64,000 nucleotides of DNA from Nocardioides dongkuii (GTDB taxonomy: Bacteria > Actinomycetota > Actinomycetes > Propionibacteriales > Nocardioidaceae). Shown here in pieces: positions 24,771 to 35,097 of this stretch (its first letter is position 1; every line of letters starts with the position of its first letter). Location of the stretch: assembly GCF_014127485.1 (NCBI RefSeq), contig NZ_CP059903.1, positions 1,736,001 to 1,800,000 of the forward strand, in the 5' to 3' direction. The notes below the pieces were generated by a model. It was given only the letters and a program-made list of their open reading frames with translations, did not search any database and was not told where the DNA came from. The position numbers and the translations under genes were made by a program.

Positions 24771-27446
24771 ATGGCGACCCGTACGTCTTCCCCGCCGGGT
24801 TCGCGGAGCAAGAGCACGTCCACTTCCGGGTCACGAACCTCGGGACGAAGCGGTTCGAGCACCCGAACCCGGAGTACGCCGGCCAAGCGCCCGGCTGCAT
24901 CCAGCAAGCGACCCGTCAAGCGCGCCCCGGCGAAGGGTCGCGGCAGCACCAGCCGACCCGCGCCGCGCGCGGTCCGCAGCGGGCCGGGGCCGGTCTTCCT
25001 GCTCTTCAGCGCGCTGTTCCGCGGGGTCGCCGCGGTCTGGCTGGCGGTCGCGCACGCCGTCGGCGCCGCGGCCCGGGGGATCGGGCGCACCGCCCGTGAC
25101 CTCGACCCCGCCCACCGTCGCGACGGCGCCGGCCTGCTCCTCTTCGGCCTCGCCCTCGTCGTCGCCGCCGCCGTGTGGTTCCAGCTCGGTGGCGACGTCA
25201 TGGAGGTCACCCGCACCGCCGTGGCCGGCACCGTGGGCAAGGTCGGCTGGTTCGTGCCGCTCGTCCTGGTGTGGACGGGCTGGCGGACCCTCCGTGACCC
25301 CGACCTCGGCGGGCCGGTCGGCCGGCAGGTCATCGGCTGGTCGGCGCTCGGCTTCGGCGTGCTCGGCATCGTGCACATCGCCAACGGCAGCCCGGAGCCG
25401 GTCAACGGCGACGCGAGCAGCCTGCAGGACGCCGGCGGCGCGATCGGCTTCGTGGTCTCCTCGCTGCTGATCGACCTGCTGCGCACGCCGTACGTCGTGG
25501 TGCCGCTGCTGGCGCTGGTCGGGTTCTTCGGCATCCTGGTCATCACCGCCACCCCGCTCTACCAGGTCCCGGCCCGGCTCGCGGACCTGAGCGACCGGCT
25601 GCTCGGCCGGGACTACGAGGACGTCGAGGAGCCGCGCCGCGGCCGCGGCCGCGCGCACGCCGACGACGAGATCGACCCCGAGCTCGGCGACCCGGCGTAC
25701 GACACCCCGGTGCTGGAGGACCGCGAGGTCAAGCGCCGCCGCCGCAAGGACGCCGTCGACGTGGCGCTCGAGGAGGGCGAGGTGCCCACCGCCCGCGACG
25801 TCGGGGTCGAGCTGTTCGCCCCCGACTCCACCCGGACGCCCGCGCCGCAGGCCCCGATCGACGTCGCCGCGCTCGCCGAGCTCGCCGAGGCGGACGAGGT
25901 CGAGGAGAAGGCCGACCTCGAGCCGCCGCCGCACACGCCGCTGCCCGCCCGCGTCGAGCAGCTCGCGCTCTCCGGCGACATCGTCTACTCGCTCCCGACC
26001 GACGAGGTGCTCAAGCCCGGCTCGGTGCACAAGGCGAGGTCGAAGGCCAGCGACGCCGTCGTCGACCGGCTGATGCAGGTGATGGACGAGTTCACCATCG
26101 ACGCCCAGGTCACCGGCTACACCCGCGGCCCGACGGTCACGCGCTACGAGGTCGAGCTCGGCCCCGGCGTGAAGGTCGAGAAAATCATGAACATCCAGAA
26201 GAACATCGCCTACGCGGTGGCCTCCGCGGACGTGCGGATCCTCTCGCCGATCCCGGGCAAGTCCGCGGTCGGCGTGGAGATCCCCAACGTCGACAAGGAG
26301 ATCGTCTCGCTGGGCGACGTGCTGCGCTCCAACGCGGCCCGGTCGGCCCACCACCCGATGGTCGCCGGGCTCGGCAAGGACGTCGAGGGCGGCTTCGTGG
26401 TCGCGAACCTCGCGAAGATGCCGCACCTGCTGGTCGCCGGCGCCACCGGCTCCGGAAAGTCGTCGTTCATCAACTCGATGATCACCTCGGTGCTGATGCG
26501 CTCCACGCCCGACGAGGTCCGGATGATCATGGTCGACCCCAAGCGGGTCGAGCTGAACGCCTACGAGGGCGTCCCGCACCTGATCACCCCGATCATCACC
26601 AACCCCAAGAAGGCCGCCGAGGCGCTGGCCTGGGTCGTGCGCGAGATGGACCTGCGCTACGACGACCTGGCCAACTTCGGCTTCCGGCACATCGACGACT
26701 TCAACAAGGCGGTCCGGGCCGGCACCGTCGAGCTGCCGGCCCACTCCGAGCGCGTGCTGTCGCCGTACCCGTACCTGCTGGTGATCGTCGACGAGCTCGC
26801 GGACCTGATGATGGTCGCCCCGCGCGACGTCGAGGACGCGATCGTGCGGATCACCCAGCTGGCGCGGGCGGCCGGCATCCACCTGGTGCTGGCGACCCAG
26901 CGGCCCTCGGTCGACGTCGTCACCGGCCTGATCAAGGCCAACGTGCCCTCGCGGCTGGCCTTCGCCACCTCCTCCGTCACCGACAGTCGGGTCATCCTGG
27001 ACCAGCCGGGCGCGGAGAAGCTGGTCGGGCAGGGCGACGGGCTGTTCCTGCCGATGGGTGCCTCCAAGCCGATCCGCGTGCAGGGTGCGTGGGTGACCGA
27101 GGCGGAGATCGCCCAGGTCGTCAAGCACTGCAAGGGCCAGCTGGAGCCGACGTACCGCGAGGACGTCACGGCCCCGGCCGCGTCCAAGCGCGACCTCGAC
27201 GACGACATCGGCGACGACCTGGACCTGGTGATCCAGGCGGTCGAGCTGGTCGTGTCGACCCAGTTCGGCTCGACCTCGATGCTGCAGCGCAAGCTGCGCG
27301 TCGGCTTCGCCAAGGCCGGCCGGTTGATGGACATCATGGAGAGCCGTGGCGTGGTCGGACCCAGCGAGGGCTCCAAGGCCCGCGACGTGCTGGTCAAGCC
27401 CGACGAGATCGACGGCGTGATCGCGACCCTGCAGGGGGAGATGTGA
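24771..27446 (+). CDS. ftsK: DNA translocase FtsK
   Basis: Septal ATPase that pumps chromosome DNA during division or sporulation. 891 aa. A basic Ser/Thr/Arg-rich N-tail (1-70), several membrane segments (about 75-265) and an acidic linker come first. The FtsK alpha/beta motor has Walker [17 protein letters not shown] (about 554-569), Walker [16 protein letters not shown] and [20 protein letters not shown]. The winged-helix gamma domain lies at the C-terminus ([21 protein letters not shown]). Its TGA overlaps the GTG of the RodZ-like gene (GTGA). Confidence 0.97.
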   Translation: MATRTSSPPGSRSKSTSTSGSRTSGRSGSSTRTRSTPAKRPAASSKRPVKRAPAKGRGSTSRPAPRAVRSGPGPVFLLFSALFRGVAAVWLAVAHAVGAAARGIGRTARDLDPAHRRDGAGLLLFGLALVVAAAVWFQLGGDVMEVTRTAVAGTVGKVGWFVPLVLVWTGWRTLRDPDLGGPVGRQVIGWSALGFGVLGIVHIANGSPEPVNGDASSLQDAGGAIGFVVSSLLIDLLRTPYVVVPLLALVGFFGILVITATPLYQVPARLADLSDRLLGRDYEDVEEPRRGRGRAHADDEIDPELGDPAYDTPVLEDREVKRRRRKDAVDVALEEGEVPTARDVGVELFAPDSTRTPAPQAPIDVAALAELAEADEVEEKADLEPPPHTPLPARVEQLALSGDIVYSLPTDEVLKPGSVHKARSKASDAVVDRLMQVMDEFTIDAQVTGYTRGPTVTRYEVELGPGVKVEKIMNIQKNIAYAVASADVRILSPIPGKSAVGVEIPNVDKEIVSLGDVLRSNAARSAHHPMVAGLGKDVEGGFVVANLAKMPHLLVAGATGSGKSSFINSMITSVLMRSTPDEVRMIMVDPKRVELNAYEGVPHLITPIITNPKKAAEALAWVVREMDLRYDDLANFGFRHIDDFNKAVRAGTVELPAHSERVLSPYPYLLVIVDELADLMMVAPRDVEDAIVRITQLARAAGIHLVLATQRPSVDVVTGLIKANVPSRLAFATSSVTDSRVILDQPGAEKLVGQGDGLFLPMGASKPIRVQGAWVTEAEIAQVVKHCKGQLEPTYREDVTAPAASKRDLDDDIGDDLDLVIQAVELVVSTQFGSTSMLQRKLRVGFAKAGRLMDIMESRGVVGPSEGSKARDVLVKPDEIDGVIATLQGEM

Positions 27447-29119
27447 ACGACCTGACGCTGGACCCCGTGTCCGACGGCCCGACCCACGACACGGCCGAGG
27501 ACGTGACGGTACGCCGCAACGCGCCGCTGGCCGGCGCGATCGGCGCGCTGGCCGCCGTGGTCGCGATCCTCTACCTCTCCCGCGCGAGCGACACCGGTGC
27601 CTGGCTGGACTGGACGCTCTGCGTGGCGATGGGGGCGGTGGCGGCCGCCTGGCTGCACGCCTTCATCGACGCCCGCACTCCGCTGCTCGTCGCCGACGCG
27701 CAGGGGCTGCGCGTGCGGCAGGGGCGGTCCTGGCTCGGCATGCCCTGGGAGGCGGTCGACGCGGTCGAGCACCTGCCGCGCCCCGGGTGGCTGCGCGACG
27801 GGCGGATCGAGGTCTTCCCGCGCGAGGGCGAGCCGGTCGCCGTACCCCTCTCGCTCTCCACGCGGGTCACCGGCGACGGCGGTGACCTGACCGCGGCGCT
27901 CGAGGCGCTGGCGGCCGACGCCGCCGAGGTGGTCGAGGTCTTCGACGACGTCTCCCCGGAACCGGAGCCCGAGCCGGAGGTCCTGCCCGAGGCCGAGGCC
28001 GAGGCCGAGATCGAGCCCGAGCCCGAGCCCGACATCGAGCCCGAGCCGGCCGTGGCGCTCGAGGAGCCCGACGAGCCTGCTCCGGATCGTCGGTCCCGCG
28101 CGGCCCGGGTGGCCGACGTCCTGGCCCGCCTGCGACGCGCCCCCGCCGAGGAGGTCGGCCCGGAGCCGGTCTCGACGCCCACGCCGTCCCCGGTGCGCGA
28201 CCCGCTCACCGCGGCGCGCGTGGAGGTACGCAGCGACGCGGTGCTGCCGGTCGACGAGCCGGCCGAGTCCGCCGCACGTCCGCTGGTGCGGCCGGGCAGC
28301 GTCGACCTGGTCGAGGACACCGTGCTGTGGAGCGACCGCACCGCCCTGGCCCAGCCGCACTCCGTGGTCGAGCCGCTGGTCGTCGAGGAGCCCGCCGCCG
28401 AGCCGGCTCCCGATCCGGTCATCGGACCGCAGCTGGCCGCGGCCCGCGCCCGGCTCGGCCTCGGCGTGGACCAGCTCGCCGAGCGCACCCGGATCCGTCC
28501 GCACGTCATCGAGTCGATCGAGGTCGACGACTTCGCCCCGTGCGGGGGCGACTTCTACGCCCGCGGCCACCTCCGCACCCTGGCCCGCGTGGTCGGGATC
28601 GACGTGGGCCCGCTGCTCGCCGTCTACGACGAGCGGTACGCCGACGCGCCGGTCGACGCCCGCCGGGTCTTCGAGGCCGAGCTCGCCACCGGTGCGCACG
28701 GCGGCATCCGCGGCACCCGCGGCGGCCCGAACTGGTCGGTGCTGGTCGCGGCCGTGATGGTGCTCGTGCTCGCGTGGTCGGTGGCCCGGCTGCTCACCGG
28801 AGGCGGCACGGTCGTCGACGACGAGCCCCGCCTGAACGGCTCCGCCGGCCTGACCAGCAGCCAGACCGCCGGCTCGGCCACCTCCGTGCGGCTCGCCGCC
28901 GCCGGCGGCGGTGCGGCGGTCGAGGTCGTGGACGGGCGCGGCAAGGTCGTCTTCACCGGCGACCTGGCGTTCGGCCAGGTCAAGGAGCTCACCCGGGTGG
29001 TCACGCCGATCGAGGTGACCAGCTCCGACGGGTCGCTGGAGGTCTCCGTCGGCGACAGCGAGTCCGACGCCGTCGGCGAGTCCGGCGAGCGCGCCCGCAA
29101 GACCTACGTCGTGCGCTGA
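27443..29119 (+). CDS. RodZ-like membrane HTH protein with DUF4115
   Basis: 558 aa. Two membrane segments at about 28-68, a PH-like stretch ([20 protein letters not shown]), a long EP/EA-rich acidic linker (about 170-210), an HTH_25-type domain (about 328-395; [20 protein letters not shown]), a membrane segment (about 430-450) and a DUF4115-type C-terminus. RodZ-type proteins link MreB or cell-shape machinery to the membrane. This actinobacterial version has extra N-terminal membrane segments. GTG start within the ftsK stop, so translation is coupled. Its 3' end overlaps the convergent response-regulator gene by 16 bp. Confidence 0.85.
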   Translation: MNDLTLDPVSDGPTHDTAEDVTVRRNAPLAGAIGALAAVVAILYLSRASDTGAWLDWTLCVAMGAVAAAWLHAFIDARTPLLVADAQGLRVRQGRSWLGMPWEAVDAVEHLPRPGWLRDGRIEVFPREGEPVAVPLSLSTRVTGDGGDLTAALEALAADAAEVVEVFDDVSPEPEPEPEVLPEAEAEAEIEPEPEPDIEPEPAVALEEPDEPAPDRRSRAARVADVLARLRRAPAEEVGPEPVSTPTPSPVRDPLTAARVEVRSDAVLPVDEPAESAARPLVRPGSVDLVEDTVLWSDRTALAQPHSVVEPLVVEEPAAEPAPDPVIGPQLAAARARLGLGVDQLAERTRIRPHVIESIEVDDFAPCGGDFYARGHLRTLARVVGIDVGPLLAVYDERYADAPVDARRVFEAELATGAHGGIRGTRGGPNWSVLVAAVMVLVLAWSVARLLTGGGTVVDDEPRLNGSAGLTSSQTAGSATSVRLAAAGGGAAVEVVDGRGKVVFTGDLAFGQVKELTRVVTPIEVTSSDGSLEVSVGDSESDAVGESGERARKTYVVR

Positions 29120-29820
29120 CCGGTCGGCCGGGCGGTGTAGCGCCGCTCCGGCCGGCCGGCCCCGCCGTACTGCAGGCGGACCGTCGCCCGGCTCGCGGTG
29201 ACGAGGTGCTCGAGGTAGCGACGGGCGCTGACCCGGGAGATCCCGACCGCCGCCGCGCACTCGGTGGCCGAGACCTCGCCCGCGTCGTCCAGGGCGGCGG
29301 CGACCAGCGCCGCCGTCTCCGGGCTCAGCCCCTTGGGCAGCGGGACCCGCGCGGCCCGGCCCACCGGCGCGAAGGCCGTGTCGATCTCGGCCTGGTCGGC
29401 GGGGTGGTCCCCGGCGAGCGCCCGGTGCGCCGCGCGGAACGCGACCAGCCGGGCGACGAGGTCGTCGTACTCGAACGGCTTGACCAGGTAGTGCGCGGCG
29501 CCGCCGGCCGCGGCCGCCCGCACGGTGTCGGCCTCCCGGGCCGCGGTCACGACCACCACGCCGACGTCGTCGCCCCGGGCACGGAGCCGGCGGAGCACCT
29601 CGATCCCGCCCAGGTCGGGCAGGTGCACGTCGAGGAGCACCAGGTCGGGCCGGAGGCGCTCGACCTCGGTGAGGGCGGCGGCCCCGGTCGCGGCCTGGCC
29701 GACGACGGTGAACCCCGGCGTCCGCTCGACGAACCGGGTGTGGATCGAGGCGACCATGAAGTCGTCGTCGACCACCAGCACCCGCAGGTCCGGGACGGGG
29801 TCGGACACGGGGTCAGTCAT
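29104..29820 (-). CDS. CitT/DpiA-type response regulator
   Basis: 238 aa. Receiver domain with acidic pocket DDD (18-20), phospho-acceptor D64 in LVLLDVHLPD and the conserved lysine in YLVKPFEYDD (about 114). The C-terminal HTH is of the DpiA/CitT kind (SATECAAAVGISRVSARRYL, about 188-207). It partners the kinase encoded just upstream, 5 bp away, and likely controls the divergent tctCBA transporter operon. The 3' end overlaps the RodZ-like gene by 16 bp in antisense. Confidence 0.92.
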   Translation of the reverse strand: MTDPVSDPVPDLRVLVVDDDFMVASIHTRFVERTPGFTVVGQAATGAAALTEVERLRPDLVLLDVHLPDLGGIEVLRRLRARGDDVGVVVVTAAREADTVRAAAAGGAAHYLVKPFEYDDLVARLVAFRAAHRALAGDHPADQAEIDTAFAPVGRAARVPLPKGLSPETAALVAAALDDAGEVSATECAAAVGISRVSARRYLEHLVTASRATVRLQYGGAGRPERRYTARPTGQRTT

Positions 29821-29825
29821 GCCGG

Positions 29826-31511
29826 TCAGTCATGGAGGTCCTCGTCGGGCAGGCAGGCGGTGAAGACGGCGCCGGCCTCGTTGTGCACCGAGACCGTGCC
29901 GCCCCGACGCTCGCACACCAGCCGGACCAGGGCGAGCCCGACGCCGCGACCCCCCGCCTGCGCGGGGTCGTCGGGGTCGCCGGACTTCGTGGTGAACCCG
30001 CGGCGGAAGATCGACGCCACCTCCTCCGGGGGTACGCCGGGACCGGTGTCGGCGACCTGGACGAGGACCTGGCCGTCGTCGACGACCAGCCGGACGACGA
30101 CCCGTCCCGGCCGGCCGGTCGCGGCGACCGCGTCCACGGCGTTGTCGACGAGGTTGCCCAGGACGGTGCCGACGTCGGCCGAGAGCTCGGGGTCGAGCCG
30201 GGGCAGCGCGCTGTCGGTCGACAGCGCCAGGTCGACGCGGCGCTCGGCGGCGAGGCTGGTCTTCGCGATCAGCAGCGCGGCCACCGCCGGATCGTCCACC
30301 CGCTCGGTGACCGCGTCGCTGATCGCGGCGCGGCGCCGGGTCAGCGTCCCGATCAGCCGGCCCGCCTCGTCGTACTCCTGGAGCTGGAGGAGCCCGGAGA
30401 TCGTGTGCAGCTGGTTGCTGAACTCGTGGGTCTGGGCACGCAGCGTCTCGGTGACCCCCTGGCGCGCGGTCAGCTCGCTCTGCATCGCCAGCAGCTCGGT
30501 GCGGTCGCGCAGCGTGACGACCGTCCCGGCGCCGCGGCCGCGGGCCCGCACCGGGTTGCGGTTGACGACGACCAGGCGGCCGTCGACCAGCAGCACGGCG
30601 TCGTGCACCTCGTCGGTCCCGGAGAGGAGGTCGCGCACCCGGGGCTCGAGGTCGAGGTCGGCGAGCGGGCGGCCCTGGGCGTCGCCCGGCAGGTTGAGCA
30701 GCTCGCGGGCGCTCTCGCTGAGCACGATGACGACCCCGTCGCCGCTGATCGCGACCAGGCCCTCGCGGATCGAGGTCAGCAGCGCCTCGCGCTGGTCGGC
30801 GAGGGCGGCGATCTCCGCCGGCTCCAGGCCACGGGTACGCCGCCGGACCAGGCGGGAGAGCAGCCACGACCCCCCACCGCCCAGGGCCAGGCCGAGCGCG
30901 AGGAAGCCGATCAGGTCGTCGGTGGCCTCCCCGAGCCGGTCGGTGAGCGGCGGGTAGTCCTCGACGACGACCACCACCCCGACCAGCGTGCCCGCCAGTG
31001 GGAGGCCGTCCGCGACGGCGACGTCGGTGTCGCCGTTCGCGAGCACCGGCACCTCGGCGGCGATGGCCCGGTCGCCGCGGTCGGTGACGTCCCCGCTCCA
31101 GTCCCGCCCGTCCAGCACGCTGCGGTCACCGAGGTCGACGCGGGTCCCCGGGCGGGTGGGGTCGGTGCTGATGACGACGACCCCGTCGGGGTCGGTGAGG
31201 TAGACCGCGGAGGCGCCCACCAGGTCAGCGCGCTCCTGGGCGTACGCCGTGAGGGCGCGGCGCTCGCCGTCCGGCTCCTGGTCGGACCGGTCGGCGGCGA
31301 CCTGCTCCATCGCGTCCTGGACGACGGCGGTGGAGGCGAGGTTCTCGGCCGCGGCGCGCAGCCGGCTGCCGCGGGTGTCCCGGAAGGCGGCGTCGGCCTG
31401 GCGCACCGACACGACGGCGCCCACGGACAGGACGACCAGCAGCACGGCGAGCTGCAGGACCAGGAACTGCGCGGCAAGGCTGAGGTGCGCCCGCCGCCGG
31501 CGTGACCACAA
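29826..31511 (-). CDS. CitA/DcuS-type sensor histidine kinase
   Basis: 561 aa. Two membrane segments (about 10-33 and 193-215) flank an extracellular PDC/sCache-like sensor (about 35-190). A PAS domain (about 240-335), a SPOB-type dimerisation helix with the phospho-histidine in AQTHEFSNQLHTISGLLQ, and an HATPase domain (LVDNAVDAV, VADTGPGVP, GRGVGLALV) follow. Such kinases sense di- and tricarboxylates. I place the start at TTG 31511 because AGGAGG lies 9 nt upstream; ATG 31556 is the alternative and would add 15 basic residues. Confidence 0.9.
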   Translation of the reverse strand: MWSRRRRAHLSLAAQFLVLQLAVLLVVLSVGAVVSVRQADAAFRDTRGSRLRAAAENLASTAVVQDAMEQVAADRSDQEPDGERRALTAYAQERADLVGASAVYLTDPDGVVVISTDPTRPGTRVDLGDRSVLDGRDWSGDVTDRGDRAIAAEVPVLANGDTDVAVADGLPLAGTLVGVVVVVEDYPPLTDRLGEATDDLIGFLALGLALGGGGSWLLSRLVRRRTRGLEPAEIAALADQREALLTSIREGLVAISGDGVVIVLSESARELLNLPGDAQGRPLADLDLEPRVRDLLSGTDEVHDAVLLVDGRLVVVNRNPVRARGRGAGTVVTLRDRTELLAMQSELTARQGVTETLRAQTHEFSNQLHTISGLLQLQEYDEAGRLIGTLTRRRAAISDAVTERVDDPAVAALLIAKTSLAAERRVDLALSTDSALPRLDPELSADVGTVLGNLVDNAVDAVAATGRPGRVVVRLVVDDGQVLVQVADTGPGVPPEEVASIFRRGFTTKSGDPDDPAQAGGRGVGLALVRLVCERRGGTVSVHNEAGAVFTACLPDEDLHD

Positions 31512-31520
31512 GTTCCGCAA

Positions 31521-31526
31521 CCTCCT
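31521..31526 (-). promoter_or_regulatory. Shine-Dalgarno AGGAGG that selects a TTG start
   Basis: Perfect AGGAGG, 9-nt spacing to TTG 31511. If the ATG at 31556 were the start, this sequence would lie inside the coding region. Confidence 0.6.
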
Positions 31527-31540
31527 TTGCTTCCCGAAGC

Positions 31541-31575
31541 GTGACGACCGCCACATCCGGAGCGATGCTCGTCAC
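31541..31575. promoter_or_regulatory. inverted repeat in the kinase/tctC divergent region
   Basis: GTGACGA and TCGTCAC arms, 21 bp apart, sit between the divergent kinase and tctC starts. Candidate binding site for the cognate response regulator; inferred from position and symmetry only. Confidence 0.35.
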
Positions 31576-31601
31576 TGCACCACGAACCTGACAGGAGAGC
31601 C

Positions 31602-32609
31602 ATGCGCACGGCAACACACCGCACCTCCTCGGCCCTGGTCGGCGTCCTGGTCGGCGTCCTGGTCCTCGTGCTCGGCGGCTGCGGGGTCACGGTCGGCGAC
31701 CAGGAGCGCGACCTCGCGATGTGGATCCCGAACAGCCCCGGCGGGGGGTACGACCAGACCGGGCGCGCCGCGGTCAGCGTGATGGAGCAGGGCGACGTGA
31801 CCGGCGGCGACTTCGAGGTCACGAACATCCTCGGCGCCGGCGGCTCGGTCGCGCTGTCACGGCTGATGAGTGCCGAGGGCGACGAGAACATCCTGATGAC
31901 GGTCGGCCTGGGCGTCGTCGGGTCGGCGTACTCCTTCGACCAGGAGTACCGGCTCACCGACGCCACGCCCATCGCCCAGCTCATCGAGGACCAGGAGGGC
32001 GTGCTGGTCCCGGCCGACAGCCCGTACCGCACCATCGACGACCTCGTGGAGGACTGGTCGGCCGACCCGTCGGCGATCGTCGTCGGCGGCGGCTCGAGCC
32101 CGGGCGGGCCCGACCACCTCTTCCCGATGCAGCTCGCGGAGGCGGTCGGCATCGACCCGCGCGAGGTGCAGGAGCGCTACGTCTCCTACGACGGCGGCGG
32201 GCCGCTGACCAGCGCGCTGCTGGGCAACAAGATCGACGTCGGCTTCTCGGGGCTCGGCGAGTTCGAGGGCCAGATCGAGGCCGGCGAGCTGCGGGTGCTG
32301 GCCGTGTCCGGCGAGGAGCGGGTCCAGGGGGCGTCGGTCGACGACGTGCCCACCCTGCAGGAGTCGGGCATCGACCTGGTCTTCACGAACTGGCGGGGGG
32401 TCCTGGCCCCGCCGGGCATCTCCGAGGAGCGGCGCGCGGAGCTCGTCGACTACCTCACCGTGATGCACGAGTCGCCAGGCTGGCAGCAGGCGCTCGAGGA
32501 CAACGGCTGGGGCGACGCGTTCGTCACCGGCGACGACTTCGAGCGGTTCCTGGACGAGCAGGACGCGCGCGTCGCGTCGACGCTGGAGGAGGTCGGTCTC
32601 CTTGACTGA
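31602..32609 (+). CDS. tctC: tripartite tricarboxylate transporter substrate-binding lipoprotein TctC
   Basis: 335 aa. Lipoprotein signal peptide with lipobox VLGGC (Cys about residue 27). The Bug/TctC fold has IPNSPGGGYDQTGR (the binding-loop motif), ILGAGGSVALSRL, GGSSPGGPDHLFP and GFSGLGEFEGQI. It captures a carboxylate outside the membrane and hands it to TctAB. SD AGGAGA before ATG 31602. First gene of tctC-tctB-tctA-usp. Confidence 0.93.
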   Translation: MRTATHRTSSALVGVLVGVLVLVLGGCGVTVGDQERDLAMWIPNSPGGGYDQTGRAAVSVMEQGDVTGGDFEVTNILGAGGSVALSRLMSAEGDENILMTVGLGVVGSAYSFDQEYRLTDATPIAQLIEDQEGVLVPADSPYRTIDDLVEDWSADPSAIVVGGGSSPGGPDHLFPMQLAEAVGIDPREVQERYVSYDGGGPLTSALLGNKIDVGFSGLGEFEGQIEAGELRVLAVSGEERVQGASVDDVPTLQESGIDLVFTNWRGVLAPPGISEERRAELVDYLTVMHESPGWQQALEDNGWGDAFVTGDDFERFLDEQDARVASTLEEVGLLD

Positions 32610-33132
32610 TCGCACAGATGCCGCCCGGACCGAGGAGACGGCCCCGGAGCCGCCCCGCCGCGACCTGGCGCAGCTCGGCCTCGCCGCCGCGCTGGCGGTC
32701 GTCGGGCTGGTGACGGTGTACGACGCCTCGCAGCTGGGGGTGGGCTTCGCCGACCCCGTCGGCCCGCGGGTCTTCCCGTACGTCGTCGGAGGCGGGCTGG
32801 TGGTCGTGGCGGTGCTGCTCGCGGTGATCACCCTGCGCGGCGACGTGCCGGAGGGAGAGGGCGGCGAGGACGTCGACCTGACCCAGGGCGCCGACTGGGT
32901 GACCGTCGCCAAGCTGGTGGCGGTCCTGCTGGTCACGATCGCCACCGTCGACCTGCTCGGGTGGGCGGTCACCGGCGGCATCCTGTTCGCGGGCGCCTGC
33001 TGGGCGCTCGGCAGCCAGACCCTGATCCGTGACGTGATCGTCGGCGTCGTGCTGGCGGTCGCGAGCTGGTACGGCTTCTTCGTCGGGCTGGGCATCCCGC
33101 TCACCCCGGGCATCCTGGACGGGATCCTCTGA
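32602..33132 (+). CDS. tctB: tripartite tricarboxylate transporter small membrane protein TctB
   Basis: 176 aa with four hydrophobic segments (about 25-42, 52-72, 97-117, 123-165), the small integral subunit of the TTT transporter. TTG start at 32602, read out of the tctC 3' end with an 8-bp overlap and a GGAGGAGG tract upstream. One-bp TGATG junction with tctA. Confidence 0.88.
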   Translation: MTDRTDAARTEETAPEPPRRDLAQLGLAAALAVVGLVTVYDASQLGVGFADPVGPRVFPYVVGGGLVVVAVLLAVITLRGDVPEGEGGEDVDLTQGADWVTVAKLVAVLLVTIATVDLLGWAVTGGILFAGACWALGSQTLIRDVIVGVVLAVASWYGFFVGLGIPLTPGILDGIL

Positions 33133-34643
33133 TGGACAGCGCCGGACTGCTGCTCGACGGCCTCGCGGCCGCCGCCACCCCCGAGAACCTGATGTACGCC
33201 GCGCTAGGCGTGCTGCTCGGCACCTTCGTCGGCGTGCTGCCGGGCATCGGCCCGGCGATGGCGGTGGCGCTGCTGCTGCCCGCGACGTACGCGCTGGAGC
33301 CGACGCAGGCGTTCATCATGTTCGCCGGCATCTACTACGGCGGCATGTACGGCGGCTCGACCACCTCGATCCTGCTGAACACGCCGGGGGAGTCCGCCTC
33401 GGTGATGACGGCGATCGAGGGCAACAAGATGGCCAAGTCGGGCCGGGCCGCCCAGGCGCTGGCCACCGCGGCCATCGGGTCCTTCGTCGCCGGGACGATC
33501 GGCACGCTGCTGGTGGTGTTCTTCGCGCCGCCGTTGGCGGACGTGGCGGTCGGGATCGGCGCCCCGTCGTACTTCGCGATCATGGTGCTGGCGCTGGTGA
33601 TGACCGCCGCGGTGCTCGGTGCGTCGGTGGTCCGCGGCCTCGCGGCGCTGTTCACCGGGCTGACGATCGGGCTGGTGGGTCTGGACCTCAACACCGGGCA
33701 GCCCCGGCTCAGCTTCGGCTCGACCCACCTCGCGGACCGGCTCAACATCGTCGTCGTCGCGGTCGGGATCTTCGCGCTCGGGGAGGCGCTCTGGGTCGCG
33801 GCCCACCTGCGGCGGACGCCGCTGCAGATCATCCCCGTGGGGCGGCCGTGGATGGGGCGCGACGACCTGCGGCGGTCCTGGGGGCCGTGGCTGCGCGGCA
33901 CGGCGCTCGGCTTCCCGTTCGGTGCGATCCCCGCGGGCGGGGCGGAGATCCCGACGTTCCTCTCCTACGTGACCGAGCGGAAGCTGGCCAAGGGCCGCGA
34001 GTTCGGCGAGGGCGCGATCGAGGGCGTCGCGGGGCCGGAGGCGGCCAACAACGCCTCGGCGGCCGGCATGTTCGTGCCCCTGCTGGCGCTCGGCATCCCG
34101 GTGACGGCCACGGCGTCGGTGATGCTGGCGGCGCTGACGAACTACGGCATCCAGCCCGGCCCGCAGCTGCTGGACGAGCAGTCGGACCTGGTGTGGACGC
34201 TGCTGGCCAGCCTGCTGATCGGCAACACCCTGCTGCTGGTGCTGAACTTGCCGCTGGCCCCGCTGTGGGCCAGGTTGCTGCGGATCCCGCGGCCCCAGCT
34301 CTACGCGGGCATCCTGTTCTTCGCCTGCCTCGGCGCCTACGCCACCAACCAGGACCCCTTCGACATCGGCCTGCTGCTGGCCTTCGGGCTGCTCGGGCTC
34401 GCGATGCGCCGCTTCGGCCTGCCGGTGCTGCCGCTGATCCTCGGCGTCATCCTCGGGCCGCTGATGGAGGGCGAGCTGCGGGAGGCGCTGACCATCTCCG
34501 GCGGCGACCTGAGCGGCCTGGTCGACGAGCCGCTCGCGGTCGTGGTCTACGGCCTGATCGCGCTGCTGCTCGTGGTGCCGCGGCTGGTCCGGCGGAGGGT
34601 CGTGGACGAGCCCGCGGCCCGGGACGAGGAGCTGGTGTCGTGA
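33132..34643 (+). CDS. tctA: tripartite tricarboxylate transporter large membrane protein TctA
   Basis: 503 aa, about twelve hydrophobic segments. TctA signatures are [20 protein letters not shown] near the N-terminus, [21 protein letters not shown] and the central [13 protein letters not shown] and [19 protein letters not shown]. Sodium- or proton-coupled carboxylate uptake is the family role; the substrate (citrate, tartrate, others) is not readable from sequence. Confidence 0.95.
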   Translation: MDSAGLLLDGLAAAATPENLMYAALGVLLGTFVGVLPGIGPAMAVALLLPATYALEPTQAFIMFAGIYYGGMYGGSTTSILLNTPGESASVMTAIEGNKMAKSGRAAQALATAAIGSFVAGTIGTLLVVFFAPPLADVAVGIGAPSYFAIMVLALVMTAAVLGASVVRGLAALFTGLTIGLVGLDLNTGQPRLSFGSTHLADRLNIVVVAVGIFALGEALWVAAHLRRTPLQIIPVGRPWMGRDDLRRSWGPWLRGTALGFPFGAIPAGGAEIPTFLSYVTERKLAKGREFGEGAIEGVAGPEAANNASAAGMFVPLLALGIPVTATASVMLAALTNYGIQPGPQLLDEQSDLVWTLLASLLIGNTLLLVLNLPLAPLWARLLRIPRPQLYAGILFFACLGAYATNQDPFDIGLLLAFGLLGLAMRRFGLPVLPLILGVILGPLMEGELREALTISGGDLSGLVDEPLAVVVYGLIALLLVVPRLVRRRVVDEPAARDEELVS

Positions 34644-35041
34644 TGAGGACGGTCCTGGTGGGCTACACGCCCGACGAGTTCGGCCGGGCCGCGCTGCGGC
34701 ACGGCGTGGCCGAGGCGAGGCTGCGCGGGTACGGCCTCGTGGTAGTCAACGGCTCCCGCGGCGAGTCGTACGTCGACCGCCGGTACGCCGCCCCCGAGGA
34801 GCTGCTGCGGCTCGAGGAGGGCCTCGAGGGCCTGCCCCACGAGGTCCGTCAGGTGACGGTCCCGGACGTCGCCGACGAGCTGCTGCGGGTGGCCGAGGAG
34901 ACCGGTGCCCAGCTCATCGTGCTGGGCATGCGCCGGCGTACGCCGGTGGGCAAGCTGCTGATGGGCAGCGTCGCGCAGCGGGTCATCCTGGGCGCCGTCT
35001 GCCCGGTGCTGACGGTGAAGCCGGACACGGAACCCGCCTGA
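34643..35041 (+). CDS. universal stress protein-like (UspA) domain protein
   Basis: 132 aa single Usp domain: N-terminal [20 protein letters not shown] and the nucleotide-site pattern [22 protein letters not shown] near the C-terminus. ATG 34643 lies within the tctA stop (TGATG), so it is the last gene of the transporter operon. It may tune the transporter or sense ATP; this is inferred from position only. Confidence 0.87.
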   Translation: MRTVLVGYTPDEFGRAALRHGVAEARLRGYGLVVVNGSRGESYVDRRYAAPEELLRLEEGLEGLPHEVRQVTVPDVADELLRVAEETGAQLIVLGMRRRTPVGKLLMGSVAQRVILGAVCPVLTVKPDTEPA

Positions 35042-35097
35042 GCGGTCCACCGTGGTTCGCCGGGGGGCGGGTCGGGCCGTCATACTCGGTGACGACC

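Noticed and set aside
31512-31556. ATG 31556 as the kinase start
   Set aside because: It lacks a good ribosome-binding site, while TTG 31511 has AGGAGG at 9 nt; kept only as an alternative.
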